DNA of 64,000 nt from Chitinophaga silvatica (GCF_003419895.1 NZ_QPMM01000012.1:124001-188000); one strand, 5' to 3'. Positions 23,513 to 31,963 are shown, counted from the stretch's first letter. Translations and numbers: made by a program. Notes: a model not told the origin generated them from the letters alone.

Positions 23513-23941
23513 ATGGCAAGTAAAATAATTCCTGCCTTGATGCTATTGGGATTTGTAATAATTGTTATGTTTACTTTTCACACTACCCCAATCAAATCAA
23601 TAGCTTCAAGCATAGGCTCCGGCACTTTCAGTTCTATTTCTCCTACCCTCAGATTAAAACAATACTGGATGGTATTTTTCAAAAAAGGACCTGCATACCA
23701 AAACGGACGATCGGATAGTTTACAACAGGCGCATATCAGAAACATTGAACAACTGGTGAAAGTTGGCAAATTAGTAGTTGCCGGACCTTTCACGGATGAT
23801 GGAGAATTAAGAGGGATTTTTATTATGGACTGTAAGGATAGTACAGAAGTTATTTCACTTGTAAGTAAGGATCCTGCTGTTATTATGGGTAAATTAACTT
23901 TTGAAATCAAACCCTGGTTAACCAATGGTATAGGGCAGTAG
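23513..23941 (+). CDS. Membrane-anchored YCII-domain protein
   Basis: A 142-residue protein: N-terminal hydrophobic segment (residues 5-22, IIPALMLLGFVIIVMFTF), a Ser/Thr linker, then a YCII-related domain from about residue 48 (QYWMVFFKKGPAY, QAHIRNIEQLVKVGKLVVAG, GIFIMDCKDSTEV, TFEIKPWL). YCII domains bind small molecules or dehalogenate in some members; the His-Asp pair is partly kept (His75). Export of such a domain is unusual, so it probably acts in the periplasm. Its TAG stop is the first base triplet of the palindrome that follows. Confidence 0.75.
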   Translation: MASKIIPALMLLGFVIIVMFTFHTTPIKSIASSIGSGTFSSISPTLRLKQYWMVFFKKGPAYQNGRSDSLQQAHIRNIEQLVKVGKLVVAGPFTDDGELRGIFIMDCKDSTEVISLVSKDPAVIMGKLTFEIKPWLTNGIGQ

Positions 23942-24143
23942 CTCGCGTTGCTCGCTTGTTTCTCGCAGAGAGGCATAAGAAGCAAAGAGGCATAAGGATT
24001 GAAGCGAATATTTTTAAGAATTGCTGATAAGTTCCAATCATTAACAGGAATTTATCAGTAGTCCTTAAAAATATTCGCTTCAATCCTTATGCCTCTTTGC
24101 TTCTTATGCCTCTCTGCGAGAAACAAGCGAGCTACGCGAGCTA
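23939..24143. repeat. Stop-to-stop palindromic element, copy 1
   Basis: Two 80-bp arms (23939-24018 and 24064-24143) are perfect inverted copies but for one base. The 45-nt loop holds a further 12-bp hairpin. The outer ends read TAGCTCGCG; the first TAG is the stop of the YCII gene and the mirrored TAG is the stop of pyrF. Inside each arm AGAGGCATAAG occurs twice as a direct repeat. Inner end AGCGAATATTTTTAAG is shared with the other copies. Confidence 0.95.
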
Positions 24144-24965
24144 TACTACAGCCGTAGCCATCTTACGCAAATAGATAGCCATTTCCTGTTGATATGTTAA
24201 TGCTACATTTCGTGCATCAATAGCAAAATCTTCTCCGTTGCCGGCATAGATTATAGCTCTGCTGGCATTCACCAGTAAGCCACAATCCTTATTCATAGCC
24301 TGTGTTGAAATATCTTCAAGGCTGCCACCCTGAGCACCTACTCCTGGAACCAGGAAGAAATGATCAGGTACAAGTTTACGTATATGCCCTAACTGTGAAG
24401 ATTGTGTTGCACCAACAACAAACATCATATTTTCAGGAGTACCCCATTGTACACCGGCTTTCAATACCTTTTCGAAAAGAAATTCATTTCCGGTTTCAAG
24501 CAGTTGAAAGTCCTTACTTCCTTCGTTTGATGTCAGCCCTAACATAATTGCCCATTTTTCCGGGAATTGCAGAAAAGGCTCAACACTGTCTTTACCCATA
24601 TAAGGTGCAACAGTTACAGAGTCGAATTTATACGTTTCAAAAAACGTTTTGGCATACTGTGTAGAAGTATTGCCAATATCTCCTCTCTTTGCGTCCGCAA
24701 TTGTGAAAATACCGGAAGGGATATATTCAACTGTTCGTTGTAAACTTTCCCAGCCTCTTATTCCCATGCATTCATAAAATGCAGTATTGATCTTATATGC
24801 AACACAAAGATCTTTTGTGGCATCAATGATTGCTTTGTTAAAAGCAAATACCGGGTCGGCGTGTGAAAGCAGGTGCTTTGGAATCTTCTGTATATCTGTA
24901 TCTAAACCTACACACAGATATGACTGTTTTTCCTTAATAAGATTCACCAGTTCCTGTCGATTCAT
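24141..24965 (-). CDS. pyrF: Orotidine 5'-phosphate decarboxylase (type 2)
   Basis: A 274-residue cytoplasmic enzyme that makes UMP from OMP, the last step of pyrimidine synthesis. The catalytic DAKRGDIGNT lies at residues 91-100 (Lys and Asp pair), after GLDTDIQKIP at 20-29 and AYKINTAFYE. The phosphate-binding end is VPGVGAQGGS and LLVNASRAIIYA. Longer than E. coli PyrF, as usual for the type 2 group. A -7 box TAACTTTG on the minus strand lies at 24985-24992. Its stop is supplied by the outer end of the palindrome. Confidence 0.96.
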   Translation of the reverse strand: MNRQELVNLIKEKQSYLCVGLDTDIQKIPKHLLSHADPVFAFNKAIIDATKDLCVAYKINTAFYECMGIRGWESLQRTVEYIPSGIFTIADAKRGDIGNTSTQYAKTFFETYKFDSVTVAPYMGKDSVEPFLQFPEKWAIMLGLTSNEGSKDFQLLETGNEFLFEKVLKAGVQWGTPENMMFVVGATQSSQLGHIRKLVPDHFFLVPGVGAQGGSLEDISTQAMNKDCGLLVNASRAIIYAGNGEDFAIDARNVALTYQQEMAIYLRKMATAVV

Positions 24966-24984
24966 AGTCGGTTAATTTGGGGCG

Positions 24985-24992
24985 CAAAGTTA
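24985..24992 (-). promoter_or_regulatory. -7 box of pyrF
   Basis: Minus-strand TAACTTTG, exact TAnnTTTG match, 19 nt before the ATG. No convincing TTTG element upstream. Confidence 0.5.
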
Positions 24993-25168
24993 AGCAAAAC
25001 TTAAGCATTGACGCTACTTTAAACATATTATGATTACCTGTAATTAATATTCGATCTTTATATATCTAATGCCAGCTGCTATTTTCAGCAATTTTTGACT
25101 CTTTATTATGAGGATATAATTAAAGATATTTCATTTTATTATTGGGAGCATCAATCCTAAAAAATAAT

Positions 25169-25798
25169 TTATTGTTGCTTGTCAGTTTTTCTTGCTTCCA
25201 TTTCTGCCGCAACTTTTAATGCATTCTCATCTCCCGATTTCTTTAAGTGTGATATAACACTATTATAATCAGTGGTATTTTTATTCTGACTAAGTTTATA
25301 CGTGGCATTTACTTCCTCTACTTCAATTTCAAAGCCTACTATCGCTTTTACATTATTCTGTAAAGTTTTATCATCTATATCTGTAATATGCACAGGCTTT
25401 TCTGATGCCGCTTCATATTTTTCCATCAGTGTCCTTAAACCATTAATTACTTCCTCATCTTCCAAAATTCTTATAGCTCCATGTATATGAACCGCCATAT
25501 AATTCCAGGTAGGAATTTTAGATTTTTCGTACCAGGAGGAAGAAATATAAGAATGCGCACCCGAAAAAATCGCCAGTGCCTTTGCCCGGCTAAAATAATT
25601 CCATTGAGGATTCACTTTTGCAATATGCCCTTCCAATACAAATTTACCAGGTGTTTTTTCTTTCAATGTCATTGGTAAATGGGTAGCATGCGGTACTCCT
25701 GATTCATCGGTATTAATCAGGATACCAAATCCATTCTCCCTAATAAAATTGGAAATAACCTGCCAATCAGTTTCTTGTGCAAATTTTGGAATATACAT
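25169..25798 (-). CDS. PaiB-like FMN-binding protein
   Basis: A 209-residue protein of the PaiB family, FMN-binding split-barrel proteins first described as repressors of sporulation and degradative enzymes in Bacillus. Characteristic segments: MYIPKFAQETDWQVISNFIR, GFGILINTDESGVPHATHLP, HIAKVNPQWNYF, AIFSGAHSYISSSWYEK and PTWNYMAVHIHGAIRIL (the PTWNY motif contacts the flavin). A regulator role is unproven; many members may be enzymes. It stands alone, in the same direction as the mrp gene upstream but separated by a terminator. Confidence 0.88.
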   Translation of the reverse strand: MYIPKFAQETDWQVISNFIRENGFGILINTDESGVPHATHLPMTLKEKTPGKFVLEGHIAKVNPQWNYFSRAKALAIFSGAHSYISSSWYEKSKIPTWNYMAVHIHGAIRILEDEEVINGLRTLMEKYEAASEKPVHITDIDDKTLQNNVKAIVGFEIEVEEVNATYKLSQNKNTTDYNSVISHLKKSGDENALKVAAEMEARKTDKQQ

Positions 25799-25839
25799 AG
25801 GGATTTGGGTTAATTATGAAGTAAGTTGGTTACAGGAGA

Positions 25840-25873
25840 AATAGGAGGCCAACTCCTAAGCTGGCCTCCTATT
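25840..25873 (-). terminator. Terminator of mrp
   Basis: Perfect 12-bp inverted repeat AATAGGAGGCCA/TGGCCTCCTATT with a 10-nt loop, 3 nt after the mrp stop. Confidence 0.75.
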
Positions 25874-25876
25874 GTA

Positions 25877-26974
25877 TTAAACTATAATATCTACAATCTT
25901 GGTAGGTGCAACGTTAGCATTACGCATGGCAATGCTCCTTGCTGCCGCTCCGGCCATATCCAGGAATGCTTTGCGTGTAATTTTCTCTTCGCCCAACATA
26001 ACTGGAACTCCGGAGTCTCCACCTTCCCGGATGCTTTGTACTAATGGAATCTGACCCAGGAATGGAATTTCCATTTCTTCTGCCAACTGTTTTCCACCAT
26101 CTTTACCGAAGATATAATACTTATTCTCAGGTAATTCTGCTGGTGTAAAATAAGCCATATTCTCAACTAAGCCCAGAATTGGTACATTGATAGTTTGACC
26201 CATAAACATAGCAATACCCTTTTTAGTATCCGCTAATGCTACATCCTGAGGAGTTGTTACAATTACAGCACCCGTAACCGGCACCGTTTGTACCAATGTC
26301 AGGTGAATATCACCGGTTCCCGGAGGCATATCTATAACCAGGTAATCCAAATCGCCCCAATATACATCGGTCAGAAACTGACGCAATGCGCTGCTGGCCA
26401 TTGGTCCACGCCACACTACAGCATCCCGCTCGTCGATCAGCAACCCGATAGACATTACCTTGATACCGTATTTCTCCATTGGCTGGATCATTCCTTTACC
26501 GTTTACATCAACCATTAACGGTCTTTCTCCTCTGAGGCCAAACATAATAGGAACAGACGGGCCATAAATATCAGCATCCATTAATCCCACTTTTGCACCA
26601 TCCCGACCTAATGCCAGGGCAAGATTTGCTGCAACAGTAGATTTTCCGACTCCTCCCTTCCCGGAAGCTACTACAATGATATTTTTAACCTTCGATAACA
26701 CTCCTTCGCTACCAGTACGTTTTGTATTAACATTTGCCGTCATGACAACTTCAACTTCCGCCTCTTTACTTACCAGCATGTGAATTGCATTAATACAGGC
26801 ATTGCGGATCATATCTTTCAGCGGACAAGCCGGAGTGGTGAGTACAACTGTAAATTTCACCTTATTACCGTCGATCTCTATATCTTTCACCATGTTCAGC
26901 GTAACCAGATCTTTCCCCAAATCTGGCTCTTCTACGTTGCTCAGGGCCTTTAAAACCTGCTCTTTCGTGATCAT
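25877..26974 (-). CDS. mrp: Mrp/NBP35-family iron-sulfur cluster carrier ATPase
   Basis: A 365-residue P-loop ATPase that carries and delivers Fe-S clusters. Residues 1-80 are a MIP18-like (DUF59) domain with the conserved TTPACPLKD. The deviant Walker A GKGGVGKS is at residues 105-112. ADIYGPSVPIMFGL, VWRGPMASSALRQFLTDVYW, LVIDMPPGTGDIHLTL and VTTPQDVALADTKKGI follow in order. The usual C-terminal CxxC of cluster-binding Mrp is not seen near residues 285-295 (GLVENMAYFTPAEL), which is common in Bacteroidota and leaves cluster binding in doubt. Promoter box TAACTTTG at 27004-27011. Confidence 0.93.
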   Translation of the reverse strand: MITKEQVLKALSNVEEPDLGKDLVTLNMVKDIEIDGNKVKFTVVLTTPACPLKDMIRNACINAIHMLVSKEAEVEVVMTANVNTKRTGSEGVLSKVKNIIVVASGKGGVGKSTVAANLALALGRDGAKVGLMDADIYGPSVPIMFGLRGERPLMVDVNGKGMIQPMEKYGIKVMSIGLLIDERDAVVWRGPMASSALRQFLTDVYWGDLDYLVIDMPPGTGDIHLTLVQTVPVTGAVIVTTPQDVALADTKKGIAMFMGQTINVPILGLVENMAYFTPAELPENKYYIFGKDGGKQLAEEMEIPFLGQIPLVQSIREGGDSGVPVMLGEEKITRKAFLDMAGAAARSIAMRNANVAPTKIVDIIV

Positions 26975-27003
26975 AAATTGTTGTTAATTTTGAATCCAGG
27001 AAG

Positions 27004-27011
27004 CAAAGTTA
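27004..27011 (-). promoter_or_regulatory. -7 box of mrp
   Basis: Minus-strand TAACTTTG, 29 nt before the ATG. Confidence 0.5.
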
Positions 27012-27083
27012 ACCCAATTGCCAGTTAATTTTAAATTTCTCTGTGAGGAGAGCCACAACATAGAACACCTTTAATTTTTTTTA

Positions 27084-27091
27084 TATCTTAG
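27084..27091 (+). promoter_or_regulatory. -7-like box before the exported 220-residue protein
   Basis: TATCTTAG, one mismatch to the consensus core, ends 7 nt before the ATG; another case of a very short leader. Confidence 0.35.
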
Positions 27092-27098
27092 GGCCAGC

Positions 27099-27761
27099 AT
27101 GCAGCACAAACGATCCTTTATACTGTCACTTTTAATCGGATTCCTATTTCTACCTTTCCTACTGAAAGCGCAAATAGCGGAATTTCGTGATAGTGTTATT
27201 CAGATCCAGGGTATTACAATGACTGCGGACAGCCTGAGAGCTGTTCCGGGTGTAAGTATTATGGTAAAAGGCCAGGGCCGTGGAACTATTTCCAACAGAT
27301 CCGGTATTTTCTCTATCGTAGTTTTAAAAGGAGATACGCTATCTTTTACGGCTATAGGTTTCAAACATAAGAACTATCGCGTACCTCTTGATCTGAAAGG
27401 GAATACATTTTCCATGATCCAGTTGATGGTAGAAGATACTACCTACCTCCCGGTTACGGTGATCAAACCTTATCCTTCCAAAGAAGAATTTGAACGGGCA
27501 TTTGCCAATATGGAAATCCCGGATGATGCATACGAAGTAGCCAGAAAAAATACAAACAACGCTCATCTCAGAGCCCTTGCACGTTATCTGCCAATTGATG
27601 GCCGGGAAGGTGTAAATATGTTCCTAAATAAACAGGCCCAAAGCATATACTACGCCGGTCAGCCACCTCCACAAAACATCTTCAATCCTTTTGCCTGGGC
27701 ACAATTCATACAGGCCTGGAAACGAGGCGACTTTAAGAAAAAAGACGACGCCACCTTCTAG
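27099..27761 (+). CDS. Exported protein with carboxypeptidase regulatory-like domain
   Basis: A 220-residue exported protein. Signal peptide to about residue 25 (LLKAQ). Residues about 35-105 form a carboxypeptidase-D regulatory-like beta-sandwich (GITMTADSLRAVPGVSIMVK, GRGTISNRSGIFSIVVLKG, DTLSFTAIGFKHKNY), the domain that in this phylum usually starts TonB-linked proteins. The remaining 110 residues are polar and helical, with PPPQNIFNPFAWAQFIQAW near the end. This stand-alone arrangement is common in Bacteroidota but without an assigned function. Confidence 0.8.
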   Translation: MQHKRSFILSLLIGFLFLPFLLKAQIAEFRDSVIQIQGITMTADSLRAVPGVSIMVKGQGRGTISNRSGIFSIVVLKGDTLSFTAIGFKHKNYRVPLDLKGNTFSMIQLMVEDTTYLPVTVIKPYPSKEEFERAFANMEIPDDAYEVARKNTNNAHLRALARYLPIDGREGVNMFLNKQAQSIYYAGQPPPQNIFNPFAWAQFIQAWKRGDFKKKDDATF

Positions 27762-27799
27762 TTTTATCCAATACCAGCCGTTTCATGCACTTAAATCAG

Positions 27800-27807
27800 T
27801 AGCTTTG
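27800..27807 (+). promoter_or_regulatory. -7 box of the hydroxyacyl-CoA dehydrogenase gene
   Basis: TAGCTTTG, exact TAnnTTTG match, 25 nt before the ATG. Confidence 0.5.
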
Positions 27808-27832
27808 ATACCGGCTTAAAAATCATTACACC

Positions 27833-28726
27833 ATGCAAAAAATTGCGGTAATTGGTGCTGGTACCATGGGAAATGGTATTGCACACGTATTTGCACAGCA
27901 CGGATATGCTGTAAACCTTATTGATGTTTCCGCTGCCGCTCTCGAAAAGGCTTTACAAACTATCGGTAAAAACCTCGACAGACAAGTAAGCAAAGGCAGT
28001 ATCACCGAAGCTGTTAAAACTGATACCCTAAAGAATATCACTACCCATACAGATCTTGATCTGGGTGTTAAAACTGTAGATCTGGTTGTAGAAGCTGCAA
28101 CTGAAAACGTGAACCTGAAACTTAAAATATTCCAGGATCTCGATTTACATGCTCCTGCCAACGCAATTCTGGCTACTAATACTTCTTCAATTTCTATCAC
28201 TAAAATTGCTGCCGCCACCAAACGCCCTTCACAGGTTATAGGTATGCACTTCATGAACCCTGTACCAGTAATGAAGTTGGTGGAAATCATCAATGGTTAT
28301 GCTACAGATCAAAAAGTAACAGATGCCATTGTTGAGTTATCCAGGAAACTCGAAAAAGTTCCTTGTGTGGTGAACGATTATCCAGGCTTTATTGCCAATC
28401 GCATTCTCATGCCAATGATCAATGAAGCAATTATCTCTTTATTTGAGGGGGTTGCAGGCGTCGAGGAAATTGATACTGTAATGAAATTGGGTATGGCACA
28501 TCCAATGGGGCCTTTACAATTAGCCGATTTCATTGGACTGGATGTTTGTCTTTCCATTCTTCAGGTATTGCACGAGGGATTTGGTAATCCTAAATATGCT
28601 CCATGTCCGTTACTTGTAAACATGGTAACCGCAGGCTATCTTGGAGTTAAGAGCGGTGAAGGATTTTATAAATATACCGCTGGCAGTAAGGATCTTGTTG
28701 TTAGCAGTAGGTTTGTTGCTCGCTAA
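27833..28726 (+). CDS. 3-hydroxybutyryl-CoA dehydrogenase family protein
   Basis: A 297-residue cytoplasmic enzyme that oxidises 3-hydroxyacyl-CoA to 3-ketoacyl-CoA with NAD. The Rossmann motif GAGTMGNGIAHVFAQHGY is at residues 7-24, followed by NTSSISITKIAAATKRP, the catalytic HFMNPVPVMKLVEII (His at about 139) and NRILMPMINEAI. DFIGLDVCLSILQVL belongs to the C-terminal dimer domain. The last residues SSRFVAR go beyond the family's usual end, and VAR plus the stop are encoded by the palindrome that follows. It could serve the crotonyl-CoA branch fed by the glutaryl-CoA dehydrogenase. Confidence 0.93.
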   Translation: MQKIAVIGAGTMGNGIAHVFAQHGYAVNLIDVSAAALEKALQTIGKNLDRQVSKGSITEAVKTDTLKNITTHTDLDLGVKTVDLVVEAATENVNLKLKIFQDLDLHAPANAILATNTSSISITKIAAATKRPSQVIGMHFMNPVPVMKLVEIINGYATDQKVTDAIVELSRKLEKVPCVVNDYPGFIANRILMPMINEAIISLFEGVAGVEEIDTVMKLGMAHPMGPLQLADFIGLDVCLSILQVLHEGFGNPKYAPCPLLVNMVTAGYLGVKSGEGFYKYTAGSKDLVVSSRFVAR

Positions 28727-28884
28727 GAAGCGTAAGTATTTTTTAAGTGGCAAAGGGATAGCAGCGAATATTATTAAGAATTATTGATGGTTTCTATTTA
28801 TATTGAAGCCTATCGAAAGTTCTTAAAAAAATCGCTGCTATCCCTTTGCCACTTAAAAAATACTTAAGCCCCTTTGCGAGCAAC
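28715..28884. repeat. Stop-to-stop palindromic element, copy 2 (extends into both genes)
   Basis: Inverted arms of 53 bp with four mismatches (28715-28767 and 28832-28884), continuing less perfectly inward. The outer GTTGCTCGC is read as Val-Ala-Arg in both convergent genes, so the element supplies the C-termini and stops of both. Inner end AGCGAATATTATTAAGAA matches copy 1. The middle of the arm differs from copy 1. Confidence 0.9.
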
Positions 28885-29472
28885 CCCAATCTCCAATCCG
28901 TAAATATCTTTCAGCTTTATCATACATAGCTCCTCGCTGGCTTTAGGAATTCCTATAACCATTTCACAAAAAAGCTGTAGCTCCTGTGATACCACTGTAC
29001 AATTAAACTGTTTTACTACCGTCATTACTTCGTTCATAATCGTATAATCAAAGCTTAAGCGATAGTTTGATTCTATGTTTTTTTGAATAACCGGCACCAG
29101 TTGCAATACCATAGAAGCACTGAGTTTATAGGCATTGATCAATCCCGGAACCCCTAGTAAGGTGCCACCAAAATATCTTACAACTACAATCAATACATCT
29201 GTTAACTGCTTACTATCTATTTGCCCCAATATTGGTTTGCCTGCCGAGCCCGAAGGTTCTCCATCGTCGTTGGCTCTGAATTGAAGTCCATCTGTTCCTA
29301 ATCTGTAGGCATAACAATGGTGAGTGGCTTTGGGATGTTCTTTTTTTACTTCTCCCAAACAATTCTTTACTTCTTCAACATTTTTTACCGGGAATACAAA
29401 AGCAAGAAATTTGCTACCTCTGTCTTTAAACTCTGCTACTGCTGTTTTATCAATTGTAAAATAAACCTCCAT
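28864..29472 (-). CDS. YigZ/IMPACT family protein
   Basis: A 202-residue protein of the UPF0029/IMPACT family. The N-terminal domain shows DRGSKFLAFVFPV, HPKATHHCYAYRLG, NDDGEPSGSAGKPILGQID and VVRYFGGTLLGVPGL, all diagnostic. The C-terminal DUF1949-type ferredoxin-like part follows. Eukaryotic IMPACT inhibits the GCN2 kinase; the bacterial role is unknown. The last seven residues VARKGA plus stop lie in the palindrome. It follows ribD by 23 nt on the same strand, with a hairpin between. Confidence 0.93.
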   Translation of the reverse strand: MEVYFTIDKTAVAEFKDRGSKFLAFVFPVKNVEEVKNCLGEVKKEHPKATHHCYAYRLGTDGLQFRANDDGEPSGSAGKPILGQIDSKQLTDVLIVVVRYFGGTLLGVPGLINAYKLSASMVLQLVPVIQKNIESNYRLSFDYTIMNEVMTVVKQFNCTVVSQELQLFCEMVIGIPKASEELCMIKLKDIYGLEIGVARKGA

Positions 29473-29486
29473 CTAAAAAATTTAGG

Positions 29487-29509
29487 ATCATCAGCTTATT
29501 GCTGATGAT
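29487..29509 (-). terminator. Hairpin overlapping the ribD stop codon
   Basis: 9-bp stem ATCATCAGC/GCTGATGAT with loop TTATT, whose loop contains the ribD stop. A loose T-rich stretch follows on the minus strand, so it could weaken transcription into yigZ. Confidence 0.45.
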
Positions 29510-30542
29510 GATAAAAATCGATACGATCTGTATGTACCTGCATTGTGCTGTACAATTTTGCTCCGGTTAAAATCGGAGCAGCAAGGCCATGCGGCAGTGT
29601 AACCGTACCAGTTATAATTCGTGATTCATCCCACAATCCGGATGAAATAAACTGTTGCAAAATATAGCTGCCTCCCTCTACCAGTATACTTTGTATTTGA
29701 CGCTCATAAAGTTTATGAAGCAATTGCGTGAGAAAAGGCTCCTGAAAATCAAGTTTCATTGTTTCTGTAAGCCCGCTGGTGTCCGCATCTTCAGCCGTAA
29801 TAAAAATGGTAGGAACAGTACCATCCCAGAGGTGATAATGCTTGGGAATTTTCAATACCCTGTCGATCACCAGTCTGATTGGGTCTTTACCGGTCCATAA
29901 CCTATTAGTTAACCTGGGATTATCCAGAATAGCAGTACGGGTGCCCACTAAAATACCCATTTCCTCACTTCTCCATTTATGCACCAATCTGTCGGTGTAA
30001 CTATTTGATATTTTAACAGGAGCACCATCCTGGCCTGCAATGAGGCCATTGGTTGATTGCGCCCATTTCAGAATAATATAAGGGCGTTTTTTTTCATGAA
30101 ATGTAAAGAAGCGGCGATTGATTTCCCTGCATTCTTTCTCCAGTATGCCTGTATGAACCTTAATTCCCGCTTTTTCAAGTTTCTCTATTCCTTTACCAGC
30201 AACGGCTGAGAAGGAATCCACACATCCTATCACTACTTCCTTGATACCCTGAGCAACGATAAGATCTGCACAAGGAGGTGTTTTACCATGATGTGCGCAG
30301 GGTTCCAGGCTAACATACATGGTAGCTAAGGGAATCAATGTTTTATCGTTTTCCGATACACTATGAACACAATTTACCTCAGCGTGGGCCTGGCCATATT
30401 GTTGGTGATAACCCTCGCCTATAATACGCCCCTGGTGTACCAGTACTGCACCGACCATAGGATTGGGAGCTACAGCTCCTGCTCCCATTGCGGCCAGCTC
30501 CAGACAACGGTGCATAAAAATTTCGTTGATAGTAGTATTCAT
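29496..30542 (-). CDS. ribD: Riboflavin biosynthesis deaminase/reductase RibD
   Basis: A 348-residue bifunctional enzyme for steps two and three of riboflavin synthesis. The N-terminal deaminase carries the zinc site HAEVNCV and EPCAHHGKTPPCADLIV (about residues 50-92) and PNPMVGAVLV. The C-terminal reductase domain starts at about 150 (RPYIILKWAQSTNGLIAG) and includes WRSEEMGILVGTRTAILDNP and ILVEGGSYILQQF. Length is typical. Other rib genes are not in the window. Divergent from prmC with a 106-nt gap. Confidence 0.96.
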   Translation of the reverse strand: MNTTINEIFMHRCLELAAMGAGAVAPNPMVGAVLVHQGRIIGEGYHQQYGQAHAEVNCVHSVSENDKTLIPLATMYVSLEPCAHHGKTPPCADLIVAQGIKEVVIGCVDSFSAVAGKGIEKLEKAGIKVHTGILEKECREINRRFFTFHEKKRPYIILKWAQSTNGLIAGQDGAPVKISNSYTDRLVHKWRSEEMGILVGTRTAILDNPRLTNRLWTGKDPIRLVIDRVLKIPKHYHLWDGTVPTIFITAEDADTSGLTETMKLDFQEPFLTQLLHKLYERQIQSILVEGGSYILQQFISSGLWDESRIITGTVTLPHGLAAPILTGAKLYSTMQVHTDRIDFYHHQQ

Positions 30543-30567
30543 AATCGGTTCCTAAATAATAACTTTG

Positions 30568-30575
30568 CAAAAGTA
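30568..30575 (-). promoter_or_regulatory. -7 box of ribD
   Basis: Minus-strand TACTTTTG with TTTT 16-17 nt upstream, 25 nt before the ATG. No FMN riboswitch is visible in this short leader. Confidence 0.5.
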
Positions 30576-30648
30576 TCGTTTTTAACACTGGAAAATGCGA
30601 TTACCCCAATTCGCAATTTCCTGATTTACATTCCTTAAACTTAAAATA

Positions 30649-31503
30649 TTGACAATACAAACCGCCTTTACCTATCTAACTGGCGCTATCAGTGATTTAT
30701 ACGAAGAGAGAGAAGCAGTTAATATAGCTCATATTGTCATGGAATCATTGACGGGAATGAGCAAATTGGATCGTATGGTAAATAAGACTCAAATATTGAC
30801 CACAGATCAGAACCAGCGCCTAAAATCTGCCATAGAAGCCCTTTTACGTAAAGAACCAGTACAATACATTATAGGTAGTACCTGGTTTTATGGGATGGAA
30901 TTTATTGTTAATAACCAGGTGCTGATACCACGACCCGAAACCGAAGAATTGGTTGAATGGATCGTACAGGATTCGGGAAGCCGGCATCAACTTAAGATAC
31001 TGGATATAGGTACTGGTAGCGGGGCTATACCTCTGGCATTGAAAAAAATGCTGCCCGATGCAGTGGTTTCAGCGATTGATGTGAGTAAAGGTGCATTGGA
31101 AGTAGCCGTAAAGAACGCTGAAAAATTGAAATTAAATGTTCATTTTATGGAAATGGATGCTTTGAACCCTACTGCCATGGCCATGTTACCAAATCTCGAC
31201 GTCATTGTAAGCAATCCTCCATATATCACGCAGAGTGAAAAAACAGGCATGCAGCAACAGGTACTTTCTTACGAACCTTCCCTGGCGCTTTTTGTTCCGG
31301 ATACCGATCCATTGCTATTTTACAGGCACATTGCCCAGTTGGCCCAACAGAAACTGAATGCAAACGGTGCTTTGTATTTTGAGATAAATGAAGCCCTGGG
31401 TAAGGAAGTAGTGGCATTACTGGAGAGCCTTGATTTTCAGAACATTATACTAAAGCAGGATATGTTCGGAAAAGACAGGATGGTAAAAGGGGTTATTAGT
31501 TAA
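30649..31503 (+). CDS. prmC: Peptide chain release factor N5-glutamine methyltransferase
   Basis: A 284-residue SAM-dependent enzyme that methylates the Gln of the GGQ motif in release factors. The SAM loop ILDIGTGSGAIPLAL is near residue 122, and the active-site NPPY is at residues 189-192. The N-terminal helical domain (LYEEREAVNIAHIVMESL) binds the release factor; EPVQYIIGSTWFYG and RPETEELVEW are also conserved. The start is a TTG (30649-30651), preferred because the family starts with MTIQ and no ATG fits. Confidence 0.95.
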   Translation: MTIQTAFTYLTGAISDLYEEREAVNIAHIVMESLTGMSKLDRMVNKTQILTTDQNQRLKSAIEALLRKEPVQYIIGSTWFYGMEFIVNNQVLIPRPETEELVEWIVQDSGSRHQLKILDIGTGSGAIPLALKKMLPDAVVSAIDVSKGALEVAVKNAEKLKLNVHFMEMDALNPTAMAMLPNLDVIVSNPPYITQSEKTGMQQQVLSYEPSLALFVPDTDPLLFYRHIAQLAQQKLNANGALYFEINEALGKEVVALLESLDFQNIILKQDMFGKDRMVKGVIS

Positions 31504-31509
31504 ATAAAA

Positions 31510-31531
31510 AAGCAGCAGGAATACCTGCTGC
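31510..31531 (-). terminator. Terminator of the exbB-exbD operon
   Basis: Perfect 8-bp stem GCAGCAGG/CCTGCTGC, loop AATA, T run on the minus strand. Confidence 0.85.
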
Positions 31532-31556
31532 CTATATTTAATTATAACGTTTGATA

Positions 31557-31952
31557 TTACTTTCTGGCAGTGGCCAGTACTACTTTGGCCCCAATTTCTC
31601 TGGCAACTTCCATAACACTCACTACATCTTCTACCGGAACGCTTTTTTCGGCATTGATTACGATAGTAGGATCTACTTTTTCATTGGCAACAGAAGGAGC
31701 CAATGCCTGTTTGAGGTTATCGAAAGGTATTTTATTAGTGCCTACAAAAAACTCGCGCTTTTCGTTTATACTTACCACCACTGTTTGTTTAGCTTTAGTA
31801 TTGCTCGTTGCTTTAGGGAGCATCAGCTTAATAACATTAGGATTGGCCAGCGTAGAAACAATCAGAAAGAACAACAGCAAAATGAAGAGGATATCATTCA
31901 GTGCTGAGTTATGCATTTCCACATTTTTCCTATTTCGACTTCGTAGATTCAT
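31557..31952 (-). CDS. exbD: ExbD/TolR-family proton-channel subunit
   Basis: A 131-residue inner-membrane protein with one helix (residues about 18-38, LNDILFILLLFFLIVSTLA) carrying the essential Asp of the proton path, and a periplasmic domain. It energises TonB or Tol together with the ExbB homologue encoded 11 nt upstream. The VVVSINEKREFFVGTNKIP and DPTIVINAEKSVPVEDVVSV segments are typical. Whether it serves TonB or Tol-Pal cannot be told here, since no tonB, tolB or pal lies nearby. Confidence 0.92.
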   Translation of the reverse strand: MNLRSRNRKNVEMHNSALNDILFILLLFFLIVSTLANPNVIKLMLPKATSNTKAKQTVVVSINEKREFFVGTNKIPFDNLKQALAPSVANEKVDPTIVINAEKSVPVEDVVSVMEVAREIGAKVVLATARK

Positions 31953-31963
31953 AGCTGGATTGT

